Assembly: GCA_029718625.1 (NCBI GenBank)
Contig: CM056387.1
Coordinates: forward strand, 34,944,888-35,008,887
Direction of reading: 5' to 3'
Length of the DNA: 64,000 nucleotides
From: Synaphobranchus kaupii
Lineage: Eukaryota; Chordata; Actinopteri; Anguilliformes; Synaphobranchidae
Positions within the stretch are counted from its first letter, which is position 1. Each line of letters starts with the position of its first letter. Shown piece by piece: positions 35,740 to 48,662 of the stretch. Under the pieces are notes generated by a model, which searched no databases, was not told the origin of the DNA, and saw nothing but the letters and a program-made list of their open reading frames with translations. Both the position numbers and the translations under genes were made by a program.

Positions 35740-38700
35740 CATTAAGAGGGTGATGGTGATAATAATCATCTCTTTGACTGCTTATATGCTAATTGGGCTC
35801 GTGTTTCAGTTCAGCAGCTTGAAGCTCTGGGTAGGTTTGGGCATGGGTGGGGCGGGGAGGGGAGTCATTCAATCAAATTTAAGATGGAAGCAACCTACTA
35901 CAGAGCAATGGGAGAAACAGTGTACAGAGAATAAAATAGGGGTCCCTATATGTCAATCCCTGCACACCTCACTTGCAAAGCCAGCACCTGTCAAACTGTT
36001 ACACATAGTCTCTTACAGTGCCTGTGGCTGAATGGTTTTTGCATGTGTGATTGTGTATGACAGAAAAAGAAAAAGACAGAGGGAGAGAGAGAGTCACACT
36101 GCTGTCATATTGCAAGGAACTCTGCCTTTGGTATTGCTTTCATATGTCTGTCACATACTGACGGGCTGCACTGTAGAAGAAAGGGCAGCCCAAATTCACA
36201 GAGGTTAGGGTTTGTAGAGTGAGAACCGTGGGGCCTGCCACGGAGGGCTCCAAGGCCACGTAATTATAAACTCCCTCGCTGCGAACAGTGAATGGCCATT
36301 CGAGTTGCAGCTGGGCTCCTCGCGCGGATAAATGTCGGCACTTTTGTCTCCCATTGACTGCGCATGGAAATGCATAGAACGTGGGAGGATTAAGTCCGCT
36401 GTGGTTCCACGGTCCAGGCGAATCAATGGCGTTGTCACTCACCGCTGCCTTGTAAGCGTTTCAATTCAAGTCCCGGTTATTCAAATCTGAGGCGAAGGCA
36501 TCCATAATCTATCCAAAAGGCACGCAAGCAGCAGCATCAACTACTACCGACGAACGGGAAATCGTTACAACGAACGAGCGCTCACACTCATTTACGCTTC
36601 ACATTCCCATCAGGCAGTGGAGAGCAGGCACGGGGCGGGAACTGTCAGTCACCGCACGCCTCTCAGTAAATTGATAGAGTTGAACAGCTGAGGACGAGCA
36701 CCTTCGAGTGAGAGAGGCTGAGAGAGACCAGTAGCATCGCGGCACAGCGCTTCGGTTGCTTCTCCTGCAAACCAGTCCGGAAAGAGAGAGAGAGGGGTGG
36801 AAACTACTGTAGTGCAGAGGCATTAGTCTAAGTACTACCCGGATCATTGTTTTCATTATAGTCCACGCAGGGGGTGCAAGACCAACGAGCCTGAAACAAA
36901 GCACCCCCAAACCCACCCCCCCTCCCCGCGAGACAATAAACTGGACATACAGCTGTATGAGCGCCCACTTAGCAGGCAAGCTCCTCAATATCCGAGGAGC
37001 CGAGCGGGGGTGACAACCGCCTCCGGGATTCTATTTTTGGGGTCGGAGGAGGAACGCAAAAGACAGAAGGAAGAAGAGAAGGGTGGACATCAGACGCATC
37101 CCTAATTCTGTCATGCTTTCTCGCTCTCTGGAAAGGGATTAACATACTGCGGGTTATGCGGAGCACCGGGTTGACACACACGGGTGATGCGGTCCGTCGG
37201 GAGGTAGAGAGTGGGGACCAGTGAGACTAGATTCCGGCTGCCTGCCTGCCTGCCTTCGTCGTCCCAACGCAGTGGGTTAGCGGGCAGTGTGTAGTCAACA
37301 CTTTTCATTTATTTAAGAATTTCTTTATTTATTTATGACAAGACTGGTTCTTTGGTGAACGCACTACTGAACAAAGGAATACAGGGGGAAAACCCGATCT
37401 CCAGTCCTAAATAAGTCCGCTATCCTGTTTTACAGGACTTGTAGGCTACACAAGAAGAGGGGTATTGTGTGAGGTGCATCAACGAACCCTGTAGCCAAAT
37501 TTGTTTGGGGCTCTGCGTTGCATGAACGACAAAGGTGCCTGAAGAGCGCTATCACAAGCTCAGCGGGGAGTTTAAATACGAAATGTGACATTTTTAAATA
37601 TCCTAAACACGTGACACGTGCGTCCAGCAATCGAGGATTTGTTTACATCTCACAAGGTAGGTTCTGCCGACCTTTCCTCTCGCGTATCGATCGACCGGTC
37701 AATGAGGGGTGGATGCTTGTGAGGTTTTCACCGTCGCTAGCCTCCTTCCATGTCTTGAACTAGGCTACACGGCTCCTGCAATTTCATTAAACTGGAGCGA
37801 TCATTCACGTGCCGCGTCGCCACAAAAAAAGTTGAAGTTAGGCTATCTAGTGACCATCAGTCATCGTGATTCAGTGCCGTGAATACGCGGTGCCATTGCA
37901 CCAAACGCGGTTTTAAATATGTACCTACACTAGCCTCACACTGGTATTCCAGGAGTAGAATACCAGTGTGGTCATGTGGCTGAGCTCCTAGAGTAGGGGT
38001 CAGATATAAGTTTACACTCGATGACTGGCACGTGGCCCTAACCTCAGGGGTCATTGGAAAAGCACCCAAAACATTTACTGTAATTGTAAGCACTGTAGGA
38101 ACAGGTCGCACATCCATCCGCACCATTCATGTGTAGGCAGGCATTTTAAAAGCAAATGTATCGACAGTACCAAATAGTAACAAATGACCATATATAAACT
38201 TATGCAGTCTCCCTGGAATTAAATCAAGCTTATTTCTGGTGGAAATGTTCCAGAGATACAATGTTTTTAACAGCCTATTAATTATACTTGCTTAGTGTGG
38301 TAGGTGGGAGATGTATTATTCCCCGGTGTTACTACCTTTCTGTATGTTTATAGTACATATTAAGGCAAGAATTCAGTTTATTTAATATAAAATATGTCAG
38401 TTTCTGGTGGTTCAATAGACATCAATGACACCCTGGACACAAATACACTGAACCAGTCCCCCAAAGCACACACACACACACACACACACACACGTACATA
38501 CACACACACACACACACGTATACACACCTATTCACACAAAAATAGCGGTGAAGTGATGCTCTTTTTTTAGGTATGCGGTTAATTCCCCTTCCTTTGAAAC
38601 AATACACTTTGTATTAAAGTCCAGGAGCCAAACAATGACCTGTGAACTTCCCTGTAGCCACTGACATAGTAAGCATTGTTTTAGAAGACTTTCTAAAAAC

Positions 38701-38907
38701 AGACTTTTTTTGATGAGATATTCAGTTTCAGGGTTCAGCCATTGTGGTCAGCTGCTGCTCATGATACCACAGCTGTTATCCTGAGGAGAGAACTTGGCAC
38801 CAGATTTTCAAGACGGGTTGAGTCATACCTACTTTTGGCCCAAACTTCATATAGTATGGGGTTATCTTACATAGCCTATGTTATAAGTACATTTTTTAGA
38901 TACCAAG
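35740..38907. other. non-coding; CpG-rich 36200-37300
   Basis: 36550-37300 is GC-rich and could include a promoter or a non-coding first exon (for example of gprc5b, which lacks a 5' exon here), but no splice chain could be shown. Minus-strand open frames at 36140-36442 and 36599-36988 show no family. (AC)n at 38465-38525. Confidence 0.4.
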
Positions 38908-39086
38908 GGCCTGATTTACTAAAACCTTTAGCATGTGTGAAACCTTTTTGCACAAGCAAAACTAATAACACAACCAATGATTGGTGCAAAAGAAATACCA
39001 TGGCCAATCATTGGTCATGTTGTTGGTTTTGCATACAGCTAATAGGTTTTTCGCATGCTAAAGGTCTTAGTAAATCAGGGTCCTAG
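38908..39086. mobile_element. MITE (GATTTACTAAGACC family)
   Basis: Inverted ends: GGGCCTGATTTACTAAAACC on the left, and AAGGTCTTAGTAAATCAGG as its complement on the right. The interior ACCAATGATTGGTGCAAAAG is shared with copies at 24505 and 42747. About 180 bp, no coding. Confidence 0.85.
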
Positions 39087-42000
39087 TGTGTATGTTTTGG
39101 GGTGTATGATGTTTTGTCCTGGTTTATAGTCAGCACTTCTGATGAAGGACTCAAAGGCGTCATTTTCTCTGATGGACACGGAAAGCAGAATCTAGTGGGA
39201 GTTTTTGTGTGTGTGTGTGTGTGTCTGTCTGGAAGAGAGAGAGTTCTTTGTGTATGGGTGTGTTTGTACATGTGTGTTGTGTGTTTTTTTTGTGTATATG
39301 CGTGTGTCTGTACGTGTATGTGTGTGTGTGTGTGTGTGTGTTTGGGTGTCTTTGTACACGCAAACTTCCAGATACACCGATTCTTGCGGGCCAGTTCTGA
39401 TGAGATCGACTACTCTCACAACATTAAGGTGCTCTTTTCCACACTGTATTATTTATCATATATTAATATGTTTTTGTCGACCGTGATGAGTCTGACGACC
39501 ATAGACTGCGAATTGGACACTAGATCAGCAGGGGAGACAGGCTGGCGGGGAAAATTCCTCAGTTGCAAGCCAGGCCCTGCGATGGGGAGAGATTAAACGA
39601 TCTGACTGTTAATTGCCAGCCCAATTAGCATATGGTCACAGTGTGAGACCAGTCACATGCTAATGAGTTCTAATTACCAGATGTAAGCATGTCTTGAGAG
39701 GCTATGCGACAGGGGGGGTTGGGGGACGGCGGTGGGGTCAATTCAAACGTTCGGGGGTAACTTTTTTTTTTAACTCAGTGTTGACTGTCCTTGCAAACAG
39801 TGACTGACAACTGTTGGGGTCAGGTCACAAAGATAGAAGGCAGATTACATCACTCCCACGACCTTATTGTTAAAAAACAATGTTATCGTTGTAAGACAAA
39901 AAAAATCTTCAGGGGGTTAAAAAAAAAAAAAAGAAGATGACGCAGTGACAGCCCGTAGCAGCCAAGCGGCTTTTCATACGGACACGCGTGTGATTACACA
40001 CAGAACACGCGTGATTAAACAGCGTGGGGGATACTTCCTGTCCAGATGCTGGCGACCCCCCGCCCCCTCCCTCCTTAGCTGAGATGGCAGAGACAGTTAA
40101 CTGGGAGTCGAAGGGGAGTGGGGCACCAAGAGCAGGCAGATGTCGGGGCAGATGTTGATGGGGGGGGGGGGGGGGGGGGGTGTGTGTGTGCTGTGTTGCA
40201 GTGCAGTTATGGCTTAGACTATCGCTCTATTCCTGCCATATATCCAACATCAGGACAGAGTGTGTGTGTGTGGGAGGGGTATCAGGGTCATGTGACCCCA
40301 GATTTTGAGTTGATTGGTCAGTCAAAGTACTGGTAGTCGAAAGAGAAGGGGAGCCGCATGAGCTCTGAGGCTCAAAGAAGAACAAGCTTGTGTAAATGTG
40401 TAGAAATAAAGGGTCTGTGTGTATGTGTGTAACTGCACACTGTGTAGTAGTGTGTGGGTGTGTATTGGTTGTGTTTTGAATATGTACCTCCCTCCACTGG
40501 CTACCTATATCAGCTAGCACAAAATTCAAAACCTTTGTGCTAGCCTATTAGCCTAAAAGGACAGCGCCGGTATATCTTCGAAAGATCTTCACACCCTTCA
40601 TACCCTACACACCTACCAGACCTCTCCGTTCTGCTACCTCTGGGAATCTGCCCCCTCCTGCCCTGTCTGCACTAAATGAAAGCAAATCAGCCATCAGATT
40701 AATAAATATCTATCAGATAGATACATAAATATAACACAAACCAACTGTCTATGAATGAAAGGTAAGATCAACTTAGTAGTAAGCTATACTCATTTGAATA
40801 ATGTTCTGCTGAACATTTGAATAAGGTGCAATAGCTAGCTAGTAAGCCTCCTAAAGACCTGACTAGTAAAAGCAATTAACGGACACCAGAATGTAGCCCA
40901 AACTGGTGTAGCGATAGCAATATTAGATACCTGGTTATTGAAATCATTTTATATGTGAACACAGTTGGGTTTTCCCCTATGGAAAAAGAATATGCTGCAG
41001 TATATTGTAAATATATCAACATTATCTTCACAATATATTTAAAATATACTGCTGTATATTACATTTCCATAAGGGTTCGCTTATCCATCCGCATGAAAGT
41101 GCTGTCTGCTAAATGGCGAGTATGCTAGCCAGCTTTTTTCTACATTATTAAACTGAAATGCAATCAGGGCATTGTCGGCGGATTAGCGAATTAATCGCCG
41201 TAAAAAAACACTAAAATTTAGCATTTTGCATTAATGTAGTTCAAGCCCCAGCTAAACAGATTAACTCCACTTTTTGCCTCAATTTTAATATGGTTGATCC
41301 CTGTTGTAATAACCAGTTAGAGCGGCATACACAATTATTAGCCTACGTTTATTAAAGCCCTTGGTATGAAAGCTAGTATTCAACTATGGAAAATGGTTGG
41401 TTGTTTTGTCTTGTCTAAAGAACTTTAAGGACATAAGTGTACTCTTAAAATGGGAAATTAGAGGACTAGAGGACACTAACTACCCTTACTTAAGAATGCA
41501 CTTAAGTCTTGTTAATGACTGTAAGCAGGATATAAAGGAGAACTATAGTTTTTACAGGCGCTACAGTAAAAAGGTGATATTGAGAAGGTACTGATCAGCT
41601 CAGGCAGGTAGTCTGTATTTATTTAAACCAGTTCATAGTTACGTTTTGTAATTCTAATCTTATCTCCAAGTTTGAAATGGGAAGTCGTATTCGCAAACCT
41701 GTCTCATCGCTGCAAAGCCCTGCGTTGTTTCATTAGGAAGCCGAACAGACGAACGCACACGCGCCTCTGGCTGGCGCTTCTTTTCACCGCAAGATCCAGT
41801 AGTTGAGCTGCGCAGTCATCAGTACCGTTCACGCACAGCTAGCGCAGGCAGACTGCAGGTACCGCGATGTGAGGGGTACACAAACCCGCCGAACGAAACG
41901 CGCCCTCCGTGGGTGACGCTACGGCCAATAATCTGCCTTTAAACCAGCAGGCCATGTGTTGCTACCTGGTTGTCAGGCAACATGTTGAAAAGGGTAGCCA

Positions 42001-42746
42001 TTGCTTCTGCCAGTGACTATCTGAGTGCAAGCAGAACTGCCCTGTTTAAACAGTAACTGTACTGCGCTCACAGATCATCTGGCTGATAAACTTAACGTGA
42101 ACGAACAGTAGTGATGGTTTAATGTTTCCTTCCAATTAGCTTAACTAAGAGGGAACATTATGCCTGGATCCAATTAGAGACGATGGCCTCTATTGTTCCT
42201 TATCAACTGATGAATTATCTTTCATCTGTTGGAACTTACCTAAAATCAATGCAAGTCACTTCCCTTTAATGGGGACGTCAATCAAGCAGCCAAATTAATA
42301 GCCAACTATGCAATTGCTACAATCTGTAGTCTGATTTAGGGACACACTCATCACAGCTGTTGTAATTTATTGCAGTCCCAATGCATTAAATATGCATTCA
42401 ATTCCTAGCTAAGTACATGCCTTAGTTCATGCTCTACCGAATAGGCTACATTTCTTCAAATGAGGTATTTTTGGTAACATAATCACATAGGACACAAAGA
42501 TATAGTTATATTGCTAGCTATTAATCTGGCCGTGTAATTATTGACAATGTGGTTAAGATGCTATCTATGAAAGCCATGAGTGGCTCAGCCTTGGGGAACT
42601 GAATACAACACACTGTACTCTGATTGGCAGATCGGTTTCCTCTATTCTTGGCAGTAATTGGCCAAAAAACACACTTTCCCGTTTGCATGCCAATCGCACA
42701 GCTTTCCTAGCTACCATGGACAGCGGTACCAGACTGAAGTCTCAGG
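39087..42746. other. no gene recognised
   Basis: GT-rich microsatellites at 39205-39350, A/T runs, and a G-run at 40160-40180. An AT-rich inverted repeat is at about 40978-41080 (CCTATGGAAAAAGAATAT against ATTACATTTCCATAAGG). 41700-41940 is CpG-richer. No exon supported. Confidence 0.45.
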
Positions 42747-42900
42747 GCCTGATTTACTAAGACCTCTAGCATGTGCAAAACCTTTTAGAACACGCACAAC
42801 TAATAACAGGAACGATGATTGGTGCAAAACTGTAATGTAATGTAAAAACAAATACCATGACCAATCATGTTATTGGTTTTGCATGTTATTGGTTCTGAGA
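42747..42900. mobile_element. MITE copy (GATTTACTAAGACC family), interrupted
   Basis: CAGGGCCTGATTTACTAAGA at the left and ACGATGATTGGTGCAAAACT inside, then an inserted CTGTAATGTAATGTAA like a SINE/LINE 3' tail, then ACCATGACCAATCATG. The right terminus is lost. Confidence 0.75.
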
Positions 42901-43140
42901 GTGTAATTGGGAAGAATGGCCTTGCTGAAAACGTTGAGTATGCAGTTTTCTGAATAGCAGACTGCTCTTACACTGTTAAAGAGAACAGACACTTTTTAGG
43001 TACAGGTGGTACACAGGTTCAAATCCATAAGCAAATGCAGGAATTACTGGGTGGATCTGGTAGTGGATTATGACATTTTAGTAATACTGTGAAATGCTGG
43101 GAAAAGAGAAGACAAAGAAAATATTTGACACTATGCAGCT
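42901..43140. other. spacer, nothing seen
   Basis: Unique AT-rich sequence before the 23-bp array; no open frame of note. Confidence 0.6.
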
Positions 43141-46100
43141 TTTCTGGCGTGTACATCAGTGTGTAGTGGTGTACAGTAGAGGTGTGCAGTAGCAGTGTGT
43201 AGTGGTGTGCAGTAGCAGTGTGTAGTGGTGTGCAGTAGCAGTGTGCAGTGGTGTGCAGTAGCAGTGTGTAGTGGTGTACAGTAGCAGTGTGTAGTGGTGT
43301 GCAGTATGAGTGTGTAGTGGTGTACAGTACCAGTGTGTAGTGGTGTGCAGTAGCAGTGTGTAGTGGTGTGCAGTAGCAGTGTGTAGTGGTGTGCAGTAGC
43401 AGCAGTGGTGTACAGTAGCAGTGTGTAGTGGTGTGCAGTAGCAGTGTGTAGTGGTGTGCAGTATGAGTGTGTAGTGGTGTACAGTACCAGTGTGTAGTGG
43501 TGGGCAGTAGCAGTGTGTAGTGGTGTGCAGTAGCAGTAGTGGTGTGCAGTAGCAGTGTGTAGTGGTGTGCAGTAGCAGTAGTGGTGTACAGTAGCAGTGT
43601 GTAGTGGTGTGCAGTAGCAGTGTGTAGTGGTGTACAGTAGCAGTGTGTAGTGGTGTGCAGTAGCAGTGTGTAGTGGTGTGCAGTAGCAGTGTGTAGTGGT
43701 GTGCAGTAGCAGTAGTGGTGTACAGTAGCAGTGTGTAGTGGTGTACAGTACCAGTGTGTAGTGGTGGGCAGTAGCAGTGTGTAGTGGTGTGCAGTAGCAG
43801 TAGTGGTGTGCAGTAGCAGTGTGTAGTGGTGTGCAGTAGCAGTAGTGGTGTACAGTAGCAGTGTGTAGTGGTGTGCAGTAGCAGTGTGTAGTGGTGTGCA
43901 GTAGCAGTGTGTAGTGGAGTGCAGTAGCAGTGTGTAGTGGTGTGCAGTAGCAGTGTGTAGTGGTGTGCAGTAGCAGTGTAGTGGTGTGCAGTAGCAGTGT
44001 GTAGTGGTGTGCAGTAGCAGTGTGTAGTGGTGTGCAGTAGCAGTGTGTAGTGGTGTGCAGTAGCAGTGTGTAGTGGTGTACAGTAGCAGTGTGTAGTGGT
44101 GTGCAGTAGCGGTGTGTAGTGGTGTGCAGTAGCAGTGTAGTGGTGTGCAGTAGCAGTGTGTAGTGGTGTCCAGTAGCAGTGTGTAGTGGTGTACAGTAGC
44201 AGTGTGTAGTGGTGTGCAGTAGCGGTGTGTAGTGGTGTGCAGTAGCAGTGTAGTGGTGTGCAGTAGCAGTGTGTAGTGGTGTGCAGTAGCAGTGTGTCGT
44301 GGTGTATAGTAGCAGTGTGTAGTGGCGTACAGTAGCAGTGTGTAGTGGTGTACAGTAGAGGTGTGTAGTGGTGTGCAGTAGCAGTGTGTAGTGGTGTGCA
44401 GTATGAGTGTGTAGTGGTGTACAGTACCAGTGTGTAGTGGTGTACAGTAGCAGTGTGTAGTGGTGTGCAGTAGCAGTGTGTAGTGGTGGGCAGTAGCAGT
44501 GTGTAGTGGTGTGCAGTAGAAGTGTGTAGTGGTGTGCAGTAGCAGTGTGTAGTGGTGTACAGTAGCAGTGTGTAGTGGTGTGCAGTAGCAGTGTGTAGTG
44601 GTGTACAGTAGCAGTGTGTAGTGGTGTGCAGTATGAGTGTGTAGTGGTGTACAGTACCAGTGTGTAGTGGTGTACAGTAGCAGTGTGTAGTGGTGTGCAG
44701 TAGCAGTGTGTAGTGGTGTGCAGTAGCAGCAGTGGTGTACAGTAGCAGTGTGTAGTGGTGTGCAGTAGCAGTGTGTAGTGGTGTGCAGTATGAGTGTGTA
44801 GTGGTGTACAGTACCAGTGTGTAGTGGTGGGCAGTAGCAGTGTGTAGTGGTGTGCAGTATGAGTGTGTAGTGGTGTACAGTAGCAGTGTGTAGTGGTGTG
44901 CAGTAGCAGTGTGTAGTGGTGTACAGTAGCAGTGTGTAGTGGAGTGCAGTAGCAGTGTGTAGTGGTGTGCAGTAGCAGTGTGTAGTGGTGTGCAGTAGCA
45001 GTGTGTAGTGGTGTGCAGTAGCGGTGTGTAGTGGTGTGCAGTAGCAGTGTAGTGGTGTGCAGTAGCAGTGTGTACTGGTGTGCAGTAGCAGTGTGTAGTG
45101 GTGTGTAGTAACAGTGTGTACTGGTGTGCAGTAGCAGTGTGTAGTGGTGTGCAGTAGTGGTGTGCAGTAGCAGTGTGTAGTGGTGTGCAGTAGTGGTGTG
45201 CAGTAGCAGTATGTAGTGGTGTGCAGTAGCAGTGTGTAGTGGTGTACAGTAGCAGTGTGTAGTGGTGTGCAGTAGAAGTGTGCAGTGGTATACAGTAGCA
45301 GTGTGGAGTGGTGTGCAGTAGGAGTAGCAGTGTGTATTGGTGTACAGTAGCAGTGTGTAGTGGTGTGCAGTAGCAGTGTGTAGTGGTGTGCAGTAGCAGT
45401 GTGTAGTGGTGTGCAGTATGAGTGTGTAGTGGTGTACAGTACCAGTGTGTAGTGGTGGGCAGTAGCAGTGTGTAGTGGTGTGCAGTAGCAGTAGTGGTGT
45501 GCAGTAGCAGTGTGTAGTGGTGTGCAGTAGCAGTAGTGGTGTACAGTAGCAGTGTGTAGTGGTGTGCAGTAGCAGTGTGTAGTTGTGTACAGTAGCAGTG
45601 TGTAGTGGAGTGCAGTAGCAGTGTGTAGTGGTGTGCAGTAGCAGTGTGTAGTGGTGTACAGTAGCAGTGTGTAGTGGAGTGCAGTAGCAGTGTGTAGTGG
45701 TGTACAGTAGCAGTGTGTAGTGGAGTGCAGTAGCAGTGTGTAGTGGTGTGCAGTAGCAGTGTGTAGTGGTGTGCAGTAGCAGTGTGTAGTGGTGTGCAGT
45801 AGCAGTGTGTAGTGGTGTACAGTAGCGGTGTGTAGTGGTGTGCAGTAGCGGTGTGTAGTGGTGTGCAGTAGAAGTGTGTAGTGGTGTACAGTAGCAGTGT
45901 GTAGTGGTGTGCAGTAGCAGTGTGTAGTGGTGTGCAGTAGCAGTGTGTAGTGGTGTGCAGTAGCAGTGTGTAGTGGTGTACAGTAGCAGTGTGTAGTGGT
46001 GTGCAGTAGCAGTGTGTAGTGGTGTGCAGTAGCGGTGTGTAGTGGTGTGCAGTAGCGGTGTGTAGTGGTGTGCAGTAGCGGTGTGTAGTGGTGTACAGTA

Positions 46101-48662
46101 GCGGTGTGTAGTGGTGTGCAGTAGCCAGTGTAGTGGTGTGCAGTAGCAGTGTGTAGTGGTGTGTAGTAGCAGTGTGTACTGCTGTGCAGTAGCAGTGTGT
46201 AGTGGTGTCCAGTAGCAGTGTGTAGTGGTATACAGTAGCAGTGTGGAGTGGTGTACAGTAGCAGTAGAGGTGTGCAGTAGCAGTGTGTATTGGTGTACAG
46301 TAGCAGTGTGTAGTGGTGTGCAGTAGCAGTGTGTAGTGGTGTACAGTAGCAGTGTGTAGTGGTGTGCAGTAGCAGTGTGTAGTGGTGTACAGTAGCAGTG
46401 TGTAGTGGTGTGCAGTAGCAGTGTGTAGTGGTGTACAGTAGCAGTGTGTAGTGGTGTCCAGTAGCAGTGTGTAGTGGTGTCCAGTAGCAGTGTGTAGTGG
46501 TGTACAGTAGCAGTGTGTAGTGGTGTGCAGTAGCAGTGTGTAGTGCTGTGCAGTAGCAGTGTGTAGTGGTGTGCAGTAGCAGTGTGTAGTGGTGTACAGT
46601 AGCAGTGTGTAGTGGTGTGCAGTAGCAGTGTGTAGTGGTGTACAGCAGCAGTGTGTAGTGGTGTACAGCAGCAGTGTGTACTGGTATGCAGTAGAAGTGT
46701 GTAGTGGTGTGCAGTAGCAGTATGTAGTGGTGTGCAGTAGCAGTGTGTAGTGGTGTGCAGTAGAAGTGTGTAGTGGTGTACAGCAGCAGTGTGTAGTGGT
46801 GTGCAGTAGAAGTGTGTAGTGGTGTGCATTAGCAGTATGTGGTGGTGTACAGTAGCAGTGTGCAGTAGCAGTGTGTAGTGGTGTACAGTGCAGTGTGTAG
46901 TGGTGTGCAGTAGCAGTGTGTAGTGGTGTGCAGTAGCAGTGTGTAGTGGTGTGCAGTAGAAGTGTGTAGTGGTGTGCAGTAGCAGTGTGTAGTGGTGTGC
47001 AGTAGCAGTGTGTAGTGGTGTGCAGTAGCAGTGTGTAGTGGTGTACAGTAGCAGTGTGTAGTGGTGTGCAGTAGCAGTGTGTAGTGGTGTGCAGTAGCAG
47101 TGTGTAGTGGTGTACAGTAGCAGTGTGTAGTGGTTGTGCAGTAGAAGTGTGTAGTGGTGTACAGTAGCAGTGTGTAGTGGTGTCCAGTAGCAGTGTGTAG
47201 TGGTGTACAGCAGCAGTGTGTAGTGGTGTGCAGTAGCAGTGTGTAGTGGTGTGCAGTAGCAGTGTGTAGTGGTGTGCAGTAGAAGTGTGTAGTGGTGTGC
47301 AGTAGCAGTGTGTAGTGGTGTGCAGTAGCAGTGTGTAGTGGTGTGCAGTAGCAGTGTGTAGTGGTGTGCAGTAGCAGTGTGTAGTGGTGTACAGTAGCAG
47401 TGTGTAGTGGTGGTGCAGTAGCAGTGTGTAGTGGTGTGCAGTAGCAGTGTGTAGTGGTGTACAGTAGCAGTGTGTAGTGGTGTGCAGTAGCAGTGTGTAG
47501 TGGTGTACAGTAGCAGTGTGTAGTGGTGTCCAGTAGCAGTGTGTAGTGGTGTACAGCAGCAGTGTGTAGTGGTGTGCCAGTAGGCAGTGTGTAGTGGTGT
47601 GCAGTAGCAGTAGTGGTGTACAGTAGCAGTGTGTAGTGGTGTGCAGTAAGCAAGTGTGTAGTGGTGTACAGTAGCAGTGTGTAGTGGTGTACAGTATGAG
47701 TGTGTAGTGGTGTGCAGTAGCAGTGTGTAGTGGTGTGCAGTAGCAGTGTGTAGTGGTGTGCAGTAGCAGTGTGTAGTGGTGTCCAGTAGAAGTGTGTAGT
47801 GGTGTCCAGTAGCAGTGTGTAGTGGTGTACAGTAGCAGTGTGTAGTGGTGTGCAGTAGCAGTGTGTAGTGGTGTGCAGTAGCAGTAGTGGTGTGCAGTAG
47901 CAGTGTGTACTGGTGTGCAGTAGCAGTAGTGGTGTGCAGTAGCAGTGTGTAGTGGTGTGCAGTAGCAGTGTGTAGTGGTGTACAGTAGCAGTGTGTAGTG
48001 GTGTGCAGTAGCAGTGTGTAGTGGTGTACAGTAGCAGTGTGTAGTGGTGTGCAGTAGCAGTGTGTAGTGGTGTGCAGTAGCAGTGTGTAGTGGTGTCCAG
48101 TAGCAGTGTGTAGTGGTGTACAGTAGCAGTGTGTAGTGGTGTGCAGTAGCAGTGTGTAGTGGTGTGCAGTAGCAGTAGTGGTGTGCAGTAGCAGTGTGTA
48201 GTGGTGTGCAGTAGCAGTGTGTAGTGGTGTACAGTAGCAGTGTGTAGTGGTGTGCAGTAGCAGTGTGTAGTGGTGTACAGCAGCAGTGTGTAGTGGTGTA
48301 CAGCAGCAGTGTGTAGTGAGTGTGGCAAGCAGCAGTGTGTAATGGTGTGCAGTAGCAGTAGTGGTGTACAGTAGCAGTGTGTAGCGGTGTACAGTAGCAG
48401 TGTGTAGTGTTGTGCAGTAGCAGTAGTGGTGTACAGTAGCAGTGTGTAGTGGTGTGCAGTAGCAGTGTGTAGTGGTGTACAGCAGCAGTGTGTAGTGGTG
48501 TGCAGTAGAAGTGTGTAGTGGTGTGCAGCAGCAGTGTGTAGCGGTGTGCAGTAGCAGTAGTGGTGTACAGTAGCCAGTGTGTAGTGGTGTACAGTAGCAG
48601 TGTGTAGTGTTGTGCAGTAGCAGTAGTGGTGTACAGTAGCAGTGTGTAGTAGCATTGTGTAG
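43141..48662. repeat. 23-bp minisatellite, about 240 copies
   Basis: The unit is AGCAGTGTGTAGTGGTGTGC followed by AGT. Variants include TACAGT, CCAGT, GAAGTG, TATGAGTG and shortened AGCAGTAGTGGTGT. The 5.5 kb array is open on the minus strand in long stretches (HCYCTPLHTATAHHYT), which is a by-product of the repeat and not a gene. Confidence 0.97.

Noticed and set aside
36140..36442. 100-codon minus-strand frame in a GC-rich stretch
   Set aside because: No recognised family, no convincing splice sites, and overlapping open frames; I tested it against synaptophysin-like motifs and it does not fit.
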